Source: Ruegeria sp. TM1040 (lineage in GTDB: Bacteria; Pseudomonadota; Alphaproteobacteria; Rhodobacterales; Rhodobacteraceae). Taken from it: a stretch of DNA of 64,000 nt. This document shows positions 56,864 to 64,000 of the stretch, one piece after another. The position numbers were made by a program, and so were the translations under genes. A model generated the notes under the pieces. It was not told the DNA's origin, did no database searches, and saw only the letters and a list, made by a program, of their open reading frames with translations. The DNA is taken from assembly GCF_000014065.1 (NCBI RefSeq), contig NC_008043.1:180001-244000 (forward strand), given 5' to 3'. Numbering within the stretch: the first letter of the stretch is position 1; each line of letters begins with the position of its first letter.

Positions 56864-57690
56864 AAAGTCTCTCCGAACCGCATTCCCTCTCCGAGGCGCT
56901 GGAGGCCCGGGATGACTGGGCACGTTTCACGCCGAAGCAACGCCTGATCCGCTACGCGGGGTTCGCCGCCGCAGCCGCAGTCGTAGCTTGGGCATTGGGC
57001 AGCATCGACGTGATCTGGGCCTGGGTCTGGGACTCGCCAGCGCAGATGGCGGACCTTTTTGGACGCATGATGCCGCCGGACCCCTCCAACCTGCCCAGCA
57101 TCCTGACGGCCATCTGGCAGACCGTGAATATTGCCACATTGGCCACCTTGATCGCGGTCTTTGTCTCGCTGCCTGTGGCCTATATCGCGGCGCAAAACAC
57201 CACGCCGAACCGCGCCTGCCTCTGGTTGGGCCGTTTCATCCTTGTGTCTTCCCGGTCGGTGAACACGATCATCTGGGCGCTTCTCTTTGTGGCCATCTTC
57301 GGCCCCGGCATCGTTGCAGGGATCGTTGCGATCATGTTCCGGTCTATTGGCTTTTTGGGCAAATTGCTTGGCGAAGCGATCGAGGAAATCGACCGCAAAC
57401 CGGTCGAAGCGCTCGAGGCCTGCGGAGCATCGCAATTCAAGATCGTGCTCTACGCTATCGTGCCTCAAGTCATGCCCGCATTCTTTGCGGTTTCGATCCT
57501 ACGCTGGGATATCAACCTGCGTGAAAGCACCGTACTGGGGCTCGTGGGTGCGGGCGGCATCGGGATGATCCTGCAGGGCGCGATTGACACATTCAACTGG
57601 CCAGAGGTGTCGATGGTTTTGCTCACGATCCTGGCGCTGGTCATCTTTGGAGAGATGGTATCGTCTTTCCTGCGTCGCAAGATCCTGTAA
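56860..57690 (+). CDS. phnE: Phosphonate-type ABC transporter permease (PhnE), second copy
   Basis: The 276-residue permease has an N-terminal cytoplasmic segment (~30 residues) and about six membrane segments, with the family motifs RSVNTIIWALLFVAIFGPG, KPVEALEACGASQF and STVLGLVGAGGIGMIL. It is the last gene of the importer operon; inverted repeats follow, the second with a T run. Confidence 0.93.
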   Translation: MKSLSEPHSLSEALEARDDWARFTPKQRLIRYAGFAAAAAVVAWALGSIDVIWAWVWDSPAQMADLFGRMMPPDPSNLPSILTAIWQTVNIATLATLIAVFVSLPVAYIAAQNTTPNRACLWLGRFILVSSRSVNTIIWALLFVAIFGPGIVAGIVAIMFRSIGFLGKLLGEAIEEIDRKPVEALEACGASQFKIVLYAIVPQVMPAFFAVSILRWDINLRESTVLGLVGAGGIGMILQGAIDTFNWPEVSMVLLTILALVIFGEMVSSFLRRKIL

Positions 57691-57736
57691 CGACGATCCA
57701 GTGATGCCAGCGAGGCATCACTCCTTCGTTATCAGA

Positions 57737-57768
57737 GCCTGCGGCATGATGTGTCGCAGGCGCGCTTT
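57737..57768 (+). terminator. Terminator after the phn-type operon
   Basis: GCCTGCG (57737-57743) pairs with CGCAGGC (57755-57761), followed by GCGCTTTT. A separate 9-bp stem at 57700-57722 (AGTGATGCC/GGCATCACT) sits directly after the stop codon and may act with it. Confidence 0.65.
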
Positions 57769-57882
57769 TGGGGGGGGTAGCCAGATGACCAGATGCACAA
57801 AGATACCAGTGCGCGCTGCTGCACCTTTGCTCCTGTTGGCATCCGTGAAATGCGCCGAGTGGCTCCTGCATTAGAGGAGAAT

Positions 57883-58557
57883 TTACTGCTGACGATTGCC
57901 AGCGGGGACACGCGCCACCCGGTCCGCCAAAAGCAATGCCAGTTCTGCGCGCATTTGTTCGAGCGAGCCGTGGCGCAGCTGCGACTGTCCGCCATCTACC
58001 ACAAGCGTCGGCACGGCGCTGACCCACCACGAAGACGCCAATTGGCGGTCCTGAGAGACCAATCGCGCCACTTCCGGACTGTGCATGTCTTTACGCAGAC
58101 GGTTGGAATCCAGCGCGCAGACTAGGGCGACGTCCAACAGAACGCGCTCGTCAGCGATGTTGCGGTTATCTGTCAGATGCGCAGCTTGCACGGCATCGAA
58201 GTAGTCCCAGTGCCCGGCGTCACCAGCCTGCAATTCAGCGGCCTTGCACGCTTTGGCGCTCAATAACCCGGAAGGATAGGGAAAGCGCTGACGGCGCATC
58301 CCTTCCACATTGATGCGACCGCCTTCGTCATGTTCGGCGCAGCGCTCCCAGTGTCCAAGGATAGCGGACTTGGCTTTCTCGGCTGAGCCGAAGGCTGCGG
58401 CGAGTTTGGCAGGCGAGTCCTGCAGAACAAAGCTACGGTGGCGTATACGGATCGGAAATTCAGCCGCCAGCTTGCGTAGTTTTGGGGACATCACAAAACA
58501 CCAGCCGCAAACCGCGTCGTGAAAGAAGTCGATGGTAAGCACGGGAGAGGTCATCAT
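57883..58557 (-). CDS. DsbA-family thioredoxin-fold protein (FrnE-like)
   Basis: The 224-residue protein has a thioredoxin fold with a helical insert and the active-site motif CGWC (FHDAVCGWCFVMSPKL) near residues 17-20. The late cis-Pro loop is WWVSAVPTLVVDGG. It lacks a signal peptide, placing it in the cytoplasm with FrnE-type oxidoreductases rather than periplasmic DsbA. These act on disulfides or glutathione adducts. The glutathione-dependent reductase gene two positions upstream supports a thiol or quinone detoxification context. Confidence 0.87.
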   Translation of the reverse strand: MMTSPVLTIDFFHDAVCGWCFVMSPKLRKLAAEFPIRIRHRSFVLQDSPAKLAAAFGSAEKAKSAILGHWERCAEHDEGGRINVEGMRRQRFPYPSGLLSAKACKAAELQAGDAGHWDYFDAVQAAHLTDNRNIADERVLLDVALVCALDSNRLRKDMHSPEVARLVSQDRQLASSWWVSAVPTLVVDGGQSQLRHGSLEQMRAELALLLADRVARVPAGNRQQ

Positions 58558-58623
58558 TTCACCTATAAGAGAAGTCGCGAGGTGCGATTGCAGGCGATGA
58601 AAGCGCCCGCAATCGCAGATGCA

Positions 58624-59436
58624 TCAATTTCCAGTCAGTGGACCGTCCAGAAGCAGCGGCTTTTCCCCCGACATGTCGATCCATGCATTGGTGCCGTTCA
58701 GGCGCGATCCCGCCACATTGTCGGCGTCAAAGTGAATTTCGAACTGCTCCGGCCCATGCGCGTAAGCAACGACCAGGCCGTATTCCGGATCCAAGAAACC
58801 TCCATGCGGACGGATGCCGGGATAGCTGATGCGCCAGGCCTCTCCTTCCAGACCCACATGGCCCAGGGTCAACTTGCCGATGACATCGCCGGGCAGCTCA
58901 AAGAACCAGACCCAAGGGCCTCCAGAGACGATGGTCATGACTTCATCGATACCAGTGCCGTCCTCAGCGTGGTTGACATGCAGGGGTCCAAATTTCTTGT
59001 GAACCCAAATCCGGGTCTGCGCGTCCATCTTGTTCATGTCGTAGACCTTGGGATAGGGCGCGACGCCCGGTTCCGAGGTCGTGAGGGAGCCACCGTTTTC
59101 GACCGTCGGCTCTCGCCCCGCTAAGGCGATTTCTGTCAGCAGGTCTTTGCGGCTGAGAGCAAAATCGGTGATCAGCTGCGACTCCTCTTCTGCTGTGATG
59201 GCGCGGTGACGTGAGGCTTCAAGGATGGGGCGCGCCTGCTCTGGAATGGCAACTGTGCTGACGCGGACCCCGACACTGTGCAAGACTGTGTTTACATCCT
59301 CTACACCGAGCGTGATCGAACGGCCGTCGGTGTACTCCAGTTTGAGGAGACCAGCGGTGTCCTCAGCGCCTGCGTGCCCGTGGACAGGGGACCATAGCAC
59401 TGCTGCGGCAAGGGCAAGTTTCGAAAATAGTTTCAT
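58624..59436 (-). CDS. Secreted protein of unknown function
   Basis: The 270-residue protein has a signal peptide (MKLFSKLALAAAVLWSPVHGHA) and no Cys residues in the mature part. I do not recognise a characterised domain. It has a strand-rich C-terminal half (HKKFGPLHVNHAEDGTGIDE, GPWVWFFELPGDVIGKLTLGHVGLEGEAW) with several His/Glu/Asp residues that could bind a metal. The ATG at 59436 is chosen because GGAGAG precedes it. It lies between a DsbA-like and a glutathionyl-hydroquinone reductase gene on the same strand, 62 bp from the latter. Confidence 0.75.
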   Translation of the reverse strand: MKLFSKLALAAAVLWSPVHGHAGAEDTAGLLKLEYTDGRSITLGVEDVNTVLHSVGVRVSTVAIPEQARPILEASRHRAITAEEESQLITDFALSRKDLLTEIALAGREPTVENGGSLTTSEPGVAPYPKVYDMNKMDAQTRIWVHKKFGPLHVNHAEDGTGIDEVMTIVSGGPWVWFFELPGDVIGKLTLGHVGLEGEAWRISYPGIRPHGGFLDPEYGLVVAYAHGPEQFEIHFDADNVAGSRLNGTNAWIDMSGEKPLLLDGPLTGN

Positions 59437-59498
59437 GGTGGAACTCTCCAGTTCAGTATCCGGGGAAGCGGCCCCGGTTTGGTTGCGGTGTAAGAGGT

Positions 59499-60464
59499 TC
59501 AAGAGCCAAGGACCGGGATGTCCCGCCCGTGCGGGCGGTTCAGATCGAGTTGCGGTCCAGCCGAGACAATTCCATGCGGGTTGATGTGCCGGTGGCTGAG
59601 GAAATAATGCTGACGGATTGCATTCATATCGATCGTGCCGGCCACACCGGGAACCTGGTATAGGTCGCGCAAATAAGGGCTGAGATTGCCGTAGTCAGCG
59701 ATCCGTTTGCGATCGGTTTTGAAGTGCGTCACATAAACCGGATCAAAGCGGACAAGTGTGGTGAACAGGCGCCAGTCCGCCTCGGTAAGACGCTCCCCGG
59801 TGAGGTACCGACGGGTCGCAAGCAGGGCATCCAATTCATCCAGTTTCTCGAACAGCGCAGTAATCGCCTCATCATAAGCAGCCTGGGTGGTGGCAAAGCC
59901 AGCGCGGTAGACGCCATTGTTGATCGGGGCATAGATCTCGTCGCTGATACGGTCGATGTCCTGTTGCAGGTCGGGCGGGTAAAAATCCGGTGCCCGGTAG
60001 GTAAACTCATCGAAGGCCGAATTCAGCATCCGCATAATCTGGCCAGAATCGTTGCTGACGATACGGTTGGAGCGTTTGTCAAACAGGACCGGTACGGTAA
60101 CCGGCCCGGTTTGGCCGGGTTCAGCCCGCTGATAGACCTGATAGAGATAGTCATCACTTGGGACACCGACGGCGGGATCAAAAGCCTCCGTGTCGATCCG
60201 CCATCCGTCCGGACCGGCCAGCGGATCCATCTGGGTAACACTGATGATCTCTTCCAGCCCTTTTAGCGCACGCACGATCGTGGTGCGATGGCTCCAGGGG
60301 CACGCCATCGAGACATACAGGTGATACCGGCCCGCCTCAGCCGGAAACTCAGCATCGCGGTGTGGCTCGATCCATCCGCGAAAGCCGCTGCTCATGCGGC
60401 GAAACACTCCGTCGCCCTGTTTTGGCTTTTCGGTGAGCGCACCGTCGATCAACATCTTTGCCAT
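59499..60464 (-). CDS. Glutathionyl-hydroquinone reductase (Xi-class glutathione transferase)
   Basis: The 321-residue enzyme is of the YqjG/ECM4 type. The N-terminal thioredoxin-like domain has the catalytic Cys55 in MACPWSHR. A glutathione-binding VPVLFDKRSNRIVSND segment follows, then the all-helical C-terminal domain (RYLTGERLTEADWRLFTTLVRFDPVY). It reduces glutathionyl-hydroquinones, part of quinone detoxification. The ATG at 60464 is preceded by AAGGAG; the longer in-frame reading upstream runs into the divergent lysR gene and is rejected. The divergent LysR probably controls it. Confidence 0.93.
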   Translation of the reverse strand: MAKMLIDGALTEKPKQGDGVFRRMSSGFRGWIEPHRDAEFPAEAGRYHLYVSMACPWSHRTTIVRALKGLEEIISVTQMDPLAGPDGWRIDTEAFDPAVGVPSDDYLYQVYQRAEPGQTGPVTVPVLFDKRSNRIVSNDSGQIMRMLNSAFDEFTYRAPDFYPPDLQQDIDRISDEIYAPINNGVYRAGFATTQAAYDEAITALFEKLDELDALLATRRYLTGERLTEADWRLFTTLVRFDPVYVTHFKTDRKRIADYGNLSPYLRDLYQVPGVAGTIDMNAIRQHYFLSHRHINPHGIVSAGPQLDLNRPHGRDIPVLGS

Positions 60465-60576
60465 GGCACATCTCCTTGATGACCCGACAAAGCTAGTTGG
60501 TTTCCCATCATGCGATAATTGGGTTATACTGAAACTGAATGTTGAGAAAAAATCACCCCACATGGAAAGGGACAGC

Positions 60577-61494
60577 ATGGAGGGCATGGGAGACATCCCA
60601 GTGGTCGTCGCGGTTGCAGAAACGCAAGGGTTCGCCGCGGCAGCCCGGCGTCTGGGGGTGAGTAAATCCGCGGTCAGCAAGCGCATTACTCAGATCGAGA
60701 ACCGATTGGGGGCGCAGCTGTTTCACCGCTCCACCCGCAATGTCAGCCTCACTGAAGCCGGAGAACACTTCTATTCCCATGCCGTGCGGGCACAAGAGGC
60801 GGCGCAAGAAGCCGAAGACAGCGTGCTGGCGCTGCAAGAAGCACCAAAGGGGCGCCTCAGGGTCAATGTGCCGATGGCCTTTGGACGATTACATGTCGCA
60901 CCGCTGATTTCCGGTTTTTTGGCACGCTATCCCGGCGTGTCGATCGACATGGTGATGGATGACCGGATGGTCGATCTGTTTGCGGATGGGTTTGACCTCG
61001 CGCTGCGCGGCGGCACGCTGGCAGATTCCGCGCTGGTGGCTCGCAAGATCGCAGCGTTGCGCAACGTTCTGGTCGCCGCGCCGACGTATCTGGCGCGCCA
61101 TGGCGCGCCGCAAACGGTGAGCGATCTGCGCTTCCACAACTGTCTGCAGTATTCCTTTAGTCGGGATTTCCAAGAGTGGGTCTTCGACTGCGACGGCAAA
61201 GCAGAGACCTTCCGGCCCAGCGGCAGCTACAGCGTGAACAACGGCGAAGCTCTGCGGGAGGCCGTTCTTGGCGGGACGGGCATCGGCCGGCTACCGACCT
61301 TCACCGCCGGTCCAGATCTCGCCTCGGGGCGACTGGTGCGGGTGCTGCCGCAGTGCCAGTTGCCGTCGCAGACCCTCTACGCCATCTACCCCGAACGCCG
61401 TTATCTGCCGACCAAAGTGCGCGTGTTCATCGACTACCTCCTTGAGCACCTAGGTGGCGAAATCGCGCCTTGGGACCAAGCTAAGCTTGGATGA
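60577..61494 (+). CDS. LysR-type transcriptional regulator
   Basis: The 305-residue protein has a LysR helix-turn-helix (AETQGFAAAARRLGVSKSAVSKRITQIENRLGAQLFHR across ~11-50) and an effector-binding domain (GRLRVNVPMAFGRLHVAP). It is of the CrgA/AaeR-like group often divergent from quinone, aromatic or reductase genes. The ATG at 60577 has AAAGGGA before it; ATGs at 60562 and 60586 are alternatives. It is divergent from the hydroquinone reductase gene across 112 bp, with autoregulation and control of that gene likely. Confidence 0.92.
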   Translation: MEGMGDIPVVVAVAETQGFAAAARRLGVSKSAVSKRITQIENRLGAQLFHRSTRNVSLTEAGEHFYSHAVRAQEAAQEAEDSVLALQEAPKGRLRVNVPMAFGRLHVAPLISGFLARYPGVSIDMVMDDRMVDLFADGFDLALRGGTLADSALVARKIAALRNVLVAAPTYLARHGAPQTVSDLRFHNCLQYSFSRDFQEWVFDCDGKAETFRPSGSYSVNNGEALREAVLGGTGIGRLPTFTAGPDLASGRLVRVLPQCQLPSQTLYAIYPERRYLPTKVRVFIDYLLEHLGGEIAPWDQAKLG

Positions 61495-62355
61495 GACAGC
61501 AGCCATTTAGGAGCAATACTGGAAAGGCTGACCTGTCTGAAATGGTCTTTTCGGCGACTATCCGTTCCGGAGCTCGGTGGTCGGTGTTGCGCCCTTGGGG
61601 GAATGCCCGTTTTGCGCCGAAGGCCTGACCAACGCAAAAAGCAAAGCGGCAAGACCGTAGATTGGCCCAGGCTTCGGTCCCGTATCCAAGTGTCGGTATC
61701 TAACGAAGGACCACTCGCAAAGAACGACACTGAGTAATTTCAATCAGCGTACTCTCAGCCATTGCACCCGCGTGTGACCGATGCGTTCTAGGCCCGTCCA
61801 CCACCAAGGCTAGAAAAGAGACGAAAACTCAGCGTTCATGAGAGGCATCGATCAGAAGTTCATTTTAACGCCTCGACATGGAGGCGCTGAAATAGCGAGA
61901 AAGGCCAGCGCGTGCACGATTGAGCCTCGCAAAAAGGTGCGATTGGGACGCGCAGGCCCACGGCATTCCCACCAGAGTCGCACCAGAGATATTTGCCCGC
62001 TTCTTGTCCGATGGTCCCCGGTTCCCTGTGCTCTGCATAAGGGACCATTTGAGCGAGGATGTTGGCCGAACTGTCCACAAGACGCCGCCAGTCAAAATGA
62101 GTCCAATGCTGCAGCTACGCAAAGTGGAAAACGAGACGAAAGTTGAAGGTAGCCTGTGAGTGACGTCTTTCGTGCGTCCAATCTGGGAGGCGTAAAAGCC
62201 GGCTGGTGCAGCTTGACTTTCGACCATCCAGCCCAGTTTGAGCGCCCCGCCCGAACACCCCCAAACGGCGTTAACTATTTCATTAAGATTTGCGTGAGTT
62301 ACCACCCGGTTTGTCTAAAATATGAATCAACTACTTTGGGATTTGGGTGAACAAG
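61495..62355. other. Gene-poor stretch, possibly decayed sequence
   Basis: About 860 bp contain several overlapping short frames on both strands, none with a ribosome site, domain or typical codon pattern. It borders the second gene-poor stretch around 62764-63790. An AT-rich patch near 62275-62340 probably holds the promoter of the small gene at 62356. I see no RNA gene here. Confidence 0.4.
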
Positions 62356-62763
62356 ATGATCGTCACAGCAGCAAACGCCGCCAACCTCGGTGTATATCGC
62401 TCCATGCAGGGCCACGTTTCCGGCCACGCGTCCGACGAGGCGCAGTCCTTGAAGCTGGAGACGCACCACGCGATCACCGGAACCAAGAAGGCAAGTAACG
62501 GTCATGGTATGGCTTTGGTGCTCGACCGTGAAACTTCGGCGCATGGGAAACCTGCTGGCCCAAAGGAATTCGAGGCGGTGCTAGAGGTTCAGGATGCGAT
62601 CCGTGCAGGCGACATCACCCAGCTCAACGCAGGCAGCATCGACATGTCCCGCTATATGGCTGGCGTCATGTCCGGAAACGTCGAAGGGCCAATGCCGATG
62701 AGCGCTCTGCTCGCGCGTGAAAATTATGAGCGCTCTCTGAAGGCGCTGTCCAAGGCCGCCTGA
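62356..62763 (+). CDS. Small hypothetical protein
   Basis: The 135-residue product starts at ATG with GGTGA seven bases upstream (an in-frame GTG three codons earlier is an alternative). Base use resembles the flanking genes. It has no signal peptide, Cys or membrane segment. A C-terminal half with helix propensity and a Gly/Met-rich stretch (MSRYMAGVMSGNVEGPMPMS) ends in a basic helix. I do not recognise a family. It stands alone between two decayed stretches and is preceded by an AT-rich promoter-like patch. Confidence 0.55.
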   Translation: MIVTAANAANLGVYRSMQGHVSGHASDEAQSLKLETHHAITGTKKASNGHGMALVLDRETSAHGKPAGPKEFEAVLEVQDAIRAGDITQLNAGSIDMSRYMAGVMSGNVEGPMPMSALLARENYERSLKALSKAA

Positions 62764-62959
62764 ACCTCAGGCCGTGGGGGCAGCATACGGACAGGAGCGT
62801 AGTTTTCCTAAATATTGCTGTCGCGCGAGCGATCTGGGCGCATGAACGGGTTTTGTGAAATAACCTTGTTTTTCAAATATTTGGCGTCGCGGCGCCTCAT
62901 TCATGCTACGGTGTTTCTGTGCCCCGGTAGAGACACGACCACCTCCTTACTCTCCGAAC

Positions 62960-63205
62960 TTAGGCGACGCGGTTGATCTCGGCGGCGCAGGATGCGTTGA
63001 CACGCACACCCCGCATGTGGAATTCGGCGGTTTGGCGGTCGCGGCTTCTCGGGGCAATACGCTCGCCATATGCCCTTAAGCAGCGCATCGTTTCCTTGAT
63101 CCGGTGACGAATGTCGGATTGTCTCTGGAACTCCCTAAAGGCTCCAGCGGAATATCGGTTGGCGTACAGGGGTCGTTTTGACCTGCAGAGCGGACGTCTT
63201 TCGCT
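62960..63205 (-). pseudogene. Possible transposase C-terminal remnant
   Basis: An open minus-strand frame of 81 codons ends at a TAA (62960-62962) and is bounded by an in-frame stop at 63206-63208. It has no start or ribosome site. The translation is basic and Arg-rich (QSDIRHRIKETMRCLRAYGE, then SRDRQTAEFHMRG) and ends EINRVA, similar in character to DDE transposase tails in Rhodobacteraceae. Terminal repeats are not visible. The identification is weak and from memory of family style only. Confidence 0.3.
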
Positions 63206-63790
63206 CTAGATTAGGCCACAGCTTCAGAGCAGGCTGTACGGGGCAACGCCGCCTTCGAGGATTGCGGCATGAAAGCGTCAAGTGACATAGGCATACTCGG
63301 AGACTGCGGAAGCTATCTGTTCAACCTCGGGACAGTCTCCCAACTCGTCCGCTGGACGAGATCGCCATCGCGACTAGGCGTGAACAACGCCGCAAAGCAT
63401 CGAGAAACCCGGCACGCGCCAGCGCAGAGCCGACAGGCACAAAAAGCTGGTGACTAACTTGACGGTGCGCGAGATTGGCAGCTTGAACTCAACATAGGTC
63501 GACAGGCATGACTGGATCGCAGCAACCGGGATTGCCGAATAGCCTCTTGTTGAGTCTCACTGGCACGCAGAGTTCGCCAACACCGCGATTTGGATGCCTC
63601 CCCCAAAACAATGGGGCAGCCAAACGACGTGACGACCACCCTTGAAGGAATAGATGCCAAAAGTTGCATTAATTTGGCCGCATTTTCTCCCCTACTCTTC
63701 CGGCTTGCGTAAGGACTTATTGACGCGAAGCGGTCAACCATTCCGGAGTACTAGTTTGATGAGGTAATACCTGTTTTATGAGGTAGGGTA
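63206..63790. other. Gene-free stretch before the partial chemoreceptor
   Basis: No convincing gene is present. Frames on both strands are short and interrupted, and a minus-strand frame at 63454-63741 has no domain or ribosome site. The last 70 bases are AT-richer and end in AGGTAGGG, the ribosome site of the next gene, so its promoter probably lies there. Confidence 0.4.
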
Positions 63791-64000
63791 ATGAGTATCG
63801 ACAATACTGCTGCTGTGACCGACGCATCCGCGACGACGCCCACAGCGCAAGGCGAAGCACAGGCCATGCTTGACGCGGTGAGCCGCGTTCATGCGATGAT
63901 CGAGTTTGAACTTGACGGAACGATCCGGACGGCGAACGAGAATTTTCTGAAAGTTACCGGCTACCAACTGGACGAAATCCGCGGCAAGCACCACCGCATG
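63791..64000 (+). CDS. PAS-domain chemoreceptor, truncated by window edge
   Basis: The open frame starts at ATG behind AGGTAGGG and runs to the window edge (70 codons). After an Ala/Thr-rich start, residues ~27-70 match the PAS domain of soluble or aerotaxis-type chemoreceptors (VHAMIEFELDGTIRTANENF, LKVTGYQLDEIRGKHHRM). Such proteins usually continue with a second PAS and a chemoreceptor signalling domain of 500 or more residues; that part lies outside the window. It could also be a PAS kinase or cyclase. Confidence 0.75.
   Translation, partial: MSIDNTAAVTDASATTPTAQGEAQAMLDAVSRVHAMIEFELDGTIRTANENFLKVTGYQLDEIRGKHHRM

Noticed and set aside
61865-62305. A 146-codon minus-strand frame in the gene-poor stretch
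   Set aside because: Composition is atypical for the neighbourhood, with several overlapping frames on the other strand and no ribosome site or domain.

Overview
The window looks like chromosomal DNA of a marine Roseobacter-group alphaproteobacterium (Rhodobacteraceae). That placement is inferred from gene content: a cytoplasmic NAD-linked formate dehydrogenase, two TRAP transporters, hydroxyproline and glycine-betaine catabolism, an aerobic molybdenum hydroxylase and a compact alphaproteobacterial chemotaxis cluster. The sequence is GC-rich and densely coding, with most neighbouring genes overlapping by a few bases. I see no rRNA, tRNA, CRISPR array, intact insertion sequence or prophage.

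Layout. 1-6.6 kb: a truncated LysR gene divergent from a small DUF1330-type gene, then a LysR-fdsB-fdsA formate dehydrogenase operon on the minus strand. 6.9-9.3 kb: a stand-alone secreted PDC-type sensor protein followed by a chemoreceptor. 10-17.6 kb: a TRAP transporter and four enzymes that together fit import and degradation of hydroxyproline; the two transcription units share an identical 14-bp upstream motif. 17.9-27.2 kb: a chemotaxis island. The minus strand carries STAS-cheY-cheA-cheW-cheR-cheY and a small protein with a CheZ-like active-site motif. The plus strand carries a receptor, a cheB with a degenerate receiver domain, and cheD. 27.4-29.6 kb: a TetR regulator with a ThDP enzyme. 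29.6-33.8 kb: a sugar or polyol-type ABC importer behind a duplicated palindrome. 34-36.7 kb: a gbcAB-like Rieske monooxygenase pair preceded by a cobalamin riboswitch and a 16-bp perfect palindrome. 37-40 kb: a second TRAP system.

40.7-46.6 kb: a solute-binding protein, a three-gene set of unknown function (membrane protein, secreted VWA protein with three tandem repeats, secreted protein) and a LuxR-type regulator fused to an alpha/beta hydrolase. 46.6-50.5 kb: AraC divergent from iorAB. 50.7-57.7 kb: a hybrid histidine kinase and OmpR-type regulator divergent from a phnDCEE-type ABC importer. 57.9-61.5 kb: a DsbA-like protein, a secreted protein of unknown role, a glutathionyl-hydroquinone reductase and a divergent LysR. 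61.5-63.8 kb is gene-poor and probably decayed, with one small gene. The window ends inside a PAS-type chemoreceptor gene.

The strongest items for follow-up are the cobalamin riboswitch in front of a betaine-type Rieske oxygenase, the CheZ-like protein and pseudo-receiver CheB in one chemotaxis island, the LuxR-hydrolase fusion with an Asp nucleophile, and the VWA-centred trio.
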